NCBI GenBank assembly: GCA_027364495.1
Contig: DAHXPE010000519.1
Span: forward strand, 1 to 5,204
DNA from: Candidatus Heimdallarchaeota archaeon
Lineage (GTDB): Archaea > Asgardarchaeota > Heimdallarchaeia > Hodarchaeales > LC-3
DNA length: 5,204 bases
Direction: 5' to 3'
The notes under the pieces: generated by a model
Seen by the model: the letters and a program-made list of their open reading frames with translations, nothing else
What the model was told of the DNA's origin: nothing
The model's database searches: none
Position numbers and translations under genes: made by a program
In this document: piece after piece, positions 5,178 through 5,204 of the stretch
Position numbering within the stretch: the first letter of the stretch is position 1
How the letters are laid out: every line of letters starts with the position of its first letter

Positions 5178-5204
5178 ATTACTAATTCTTTAATTTTTAT
5201 TTTC
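5170..5204 (-). repeat. Right arm of a perfect 35-bp inverted repeat (ends at window edge)
   Basis: This is the exact reverse complement of 4929-4963. It finishes on the last base of the window, so the true length of the repeat is unknown and 35 bp is a minimum. The TTG start and second codon of the doubtful hydrophobic ORF fall inside it. Ending exactly at the edge is compatible with a repeat that continues beyond, or with a contig ending in a fold-back artefact. Confidence 0.85.

Noticed and set aside
4929..5204. CRISPR array or rho-type terminator as explanation of the repeats
   Set aside because: There are only two long copies, in inverted orientation and 206 bp apart, with no regular spacers. 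The arms are too long and distant for a terminator hairpin.

Overview
The window is AT-rich DNA, probably archaeal. That call rests on an eIF2B-like/ribose-1,5-bisphosphate isomerase family protein, AT-rich TATA-like boxes rather than clear bacterial -35/-10 promoters, a U-tract without a clear hairpin after one gene, and a probable TTG start. Three genes belong to surface-glycan metabolism. The genus cannot be fixed from sequence alone: a low-GC thaumarchaeon, Asgard archaeon or methanogen would all fit. Both window edges look arbitrary or like contig ends.

Layout. Positions 1-813 (minus) hold a 3'-truncated gene for an eIF2B alpha/beta/delta-family sugar-phosphate isomerase with its catalytic Cys and Asp. 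Positions 814-1076 are a divergent, non-coding promoter region with TATA-like boxes and one good palindrome. On the plus strand, 1077-2300 encodes a polysaccharide-deacetylase-like (NodB-fold) protein with a divergent N-terminal domain. After a 92-bp gap containing a tiny ORF with a strong Shine-Dalgarno sequence, 2393-3460 encodes a left-handed beta-helix (hexapeptide repeat) acyltransferase with an extra C-terminal domain. Tail to tail with it, 3493-4806 (minus) encodes a complete UDP-N-acetyl-hexosamine (ManNAc-type) 6-dehydrogenase. The last 400 bases are extremely AT-rich. They hold a doubtful small hydrophobic ORF and a perfect 35-bp inverted repeat whose right arm ends on the final base.

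How the genes fit together. The dehydrogenase would make a nucleotide-activated uronic acid. The acyltransferase would add an acetyl or other acyl group to a sugar or sugar nucleotide, and the deacetylase-like protein would trim N- or O-acyl groups. Together they read as an edge or accessory part of a glycan (exopolysaccharide, S-layer or N-glycan) locus. The isomerase-family gene is divergently transcribed and may be a metabolic neighbour rather than part of the pathway. No CRISPR array, tRNA, rRNA or transposase gene was seen. The parts that best deserve a second look are the long inverted repeat at the right end, the extra C-terminal domain of the acyltransferase, and the mini-ORF between the two plus-strand genes.
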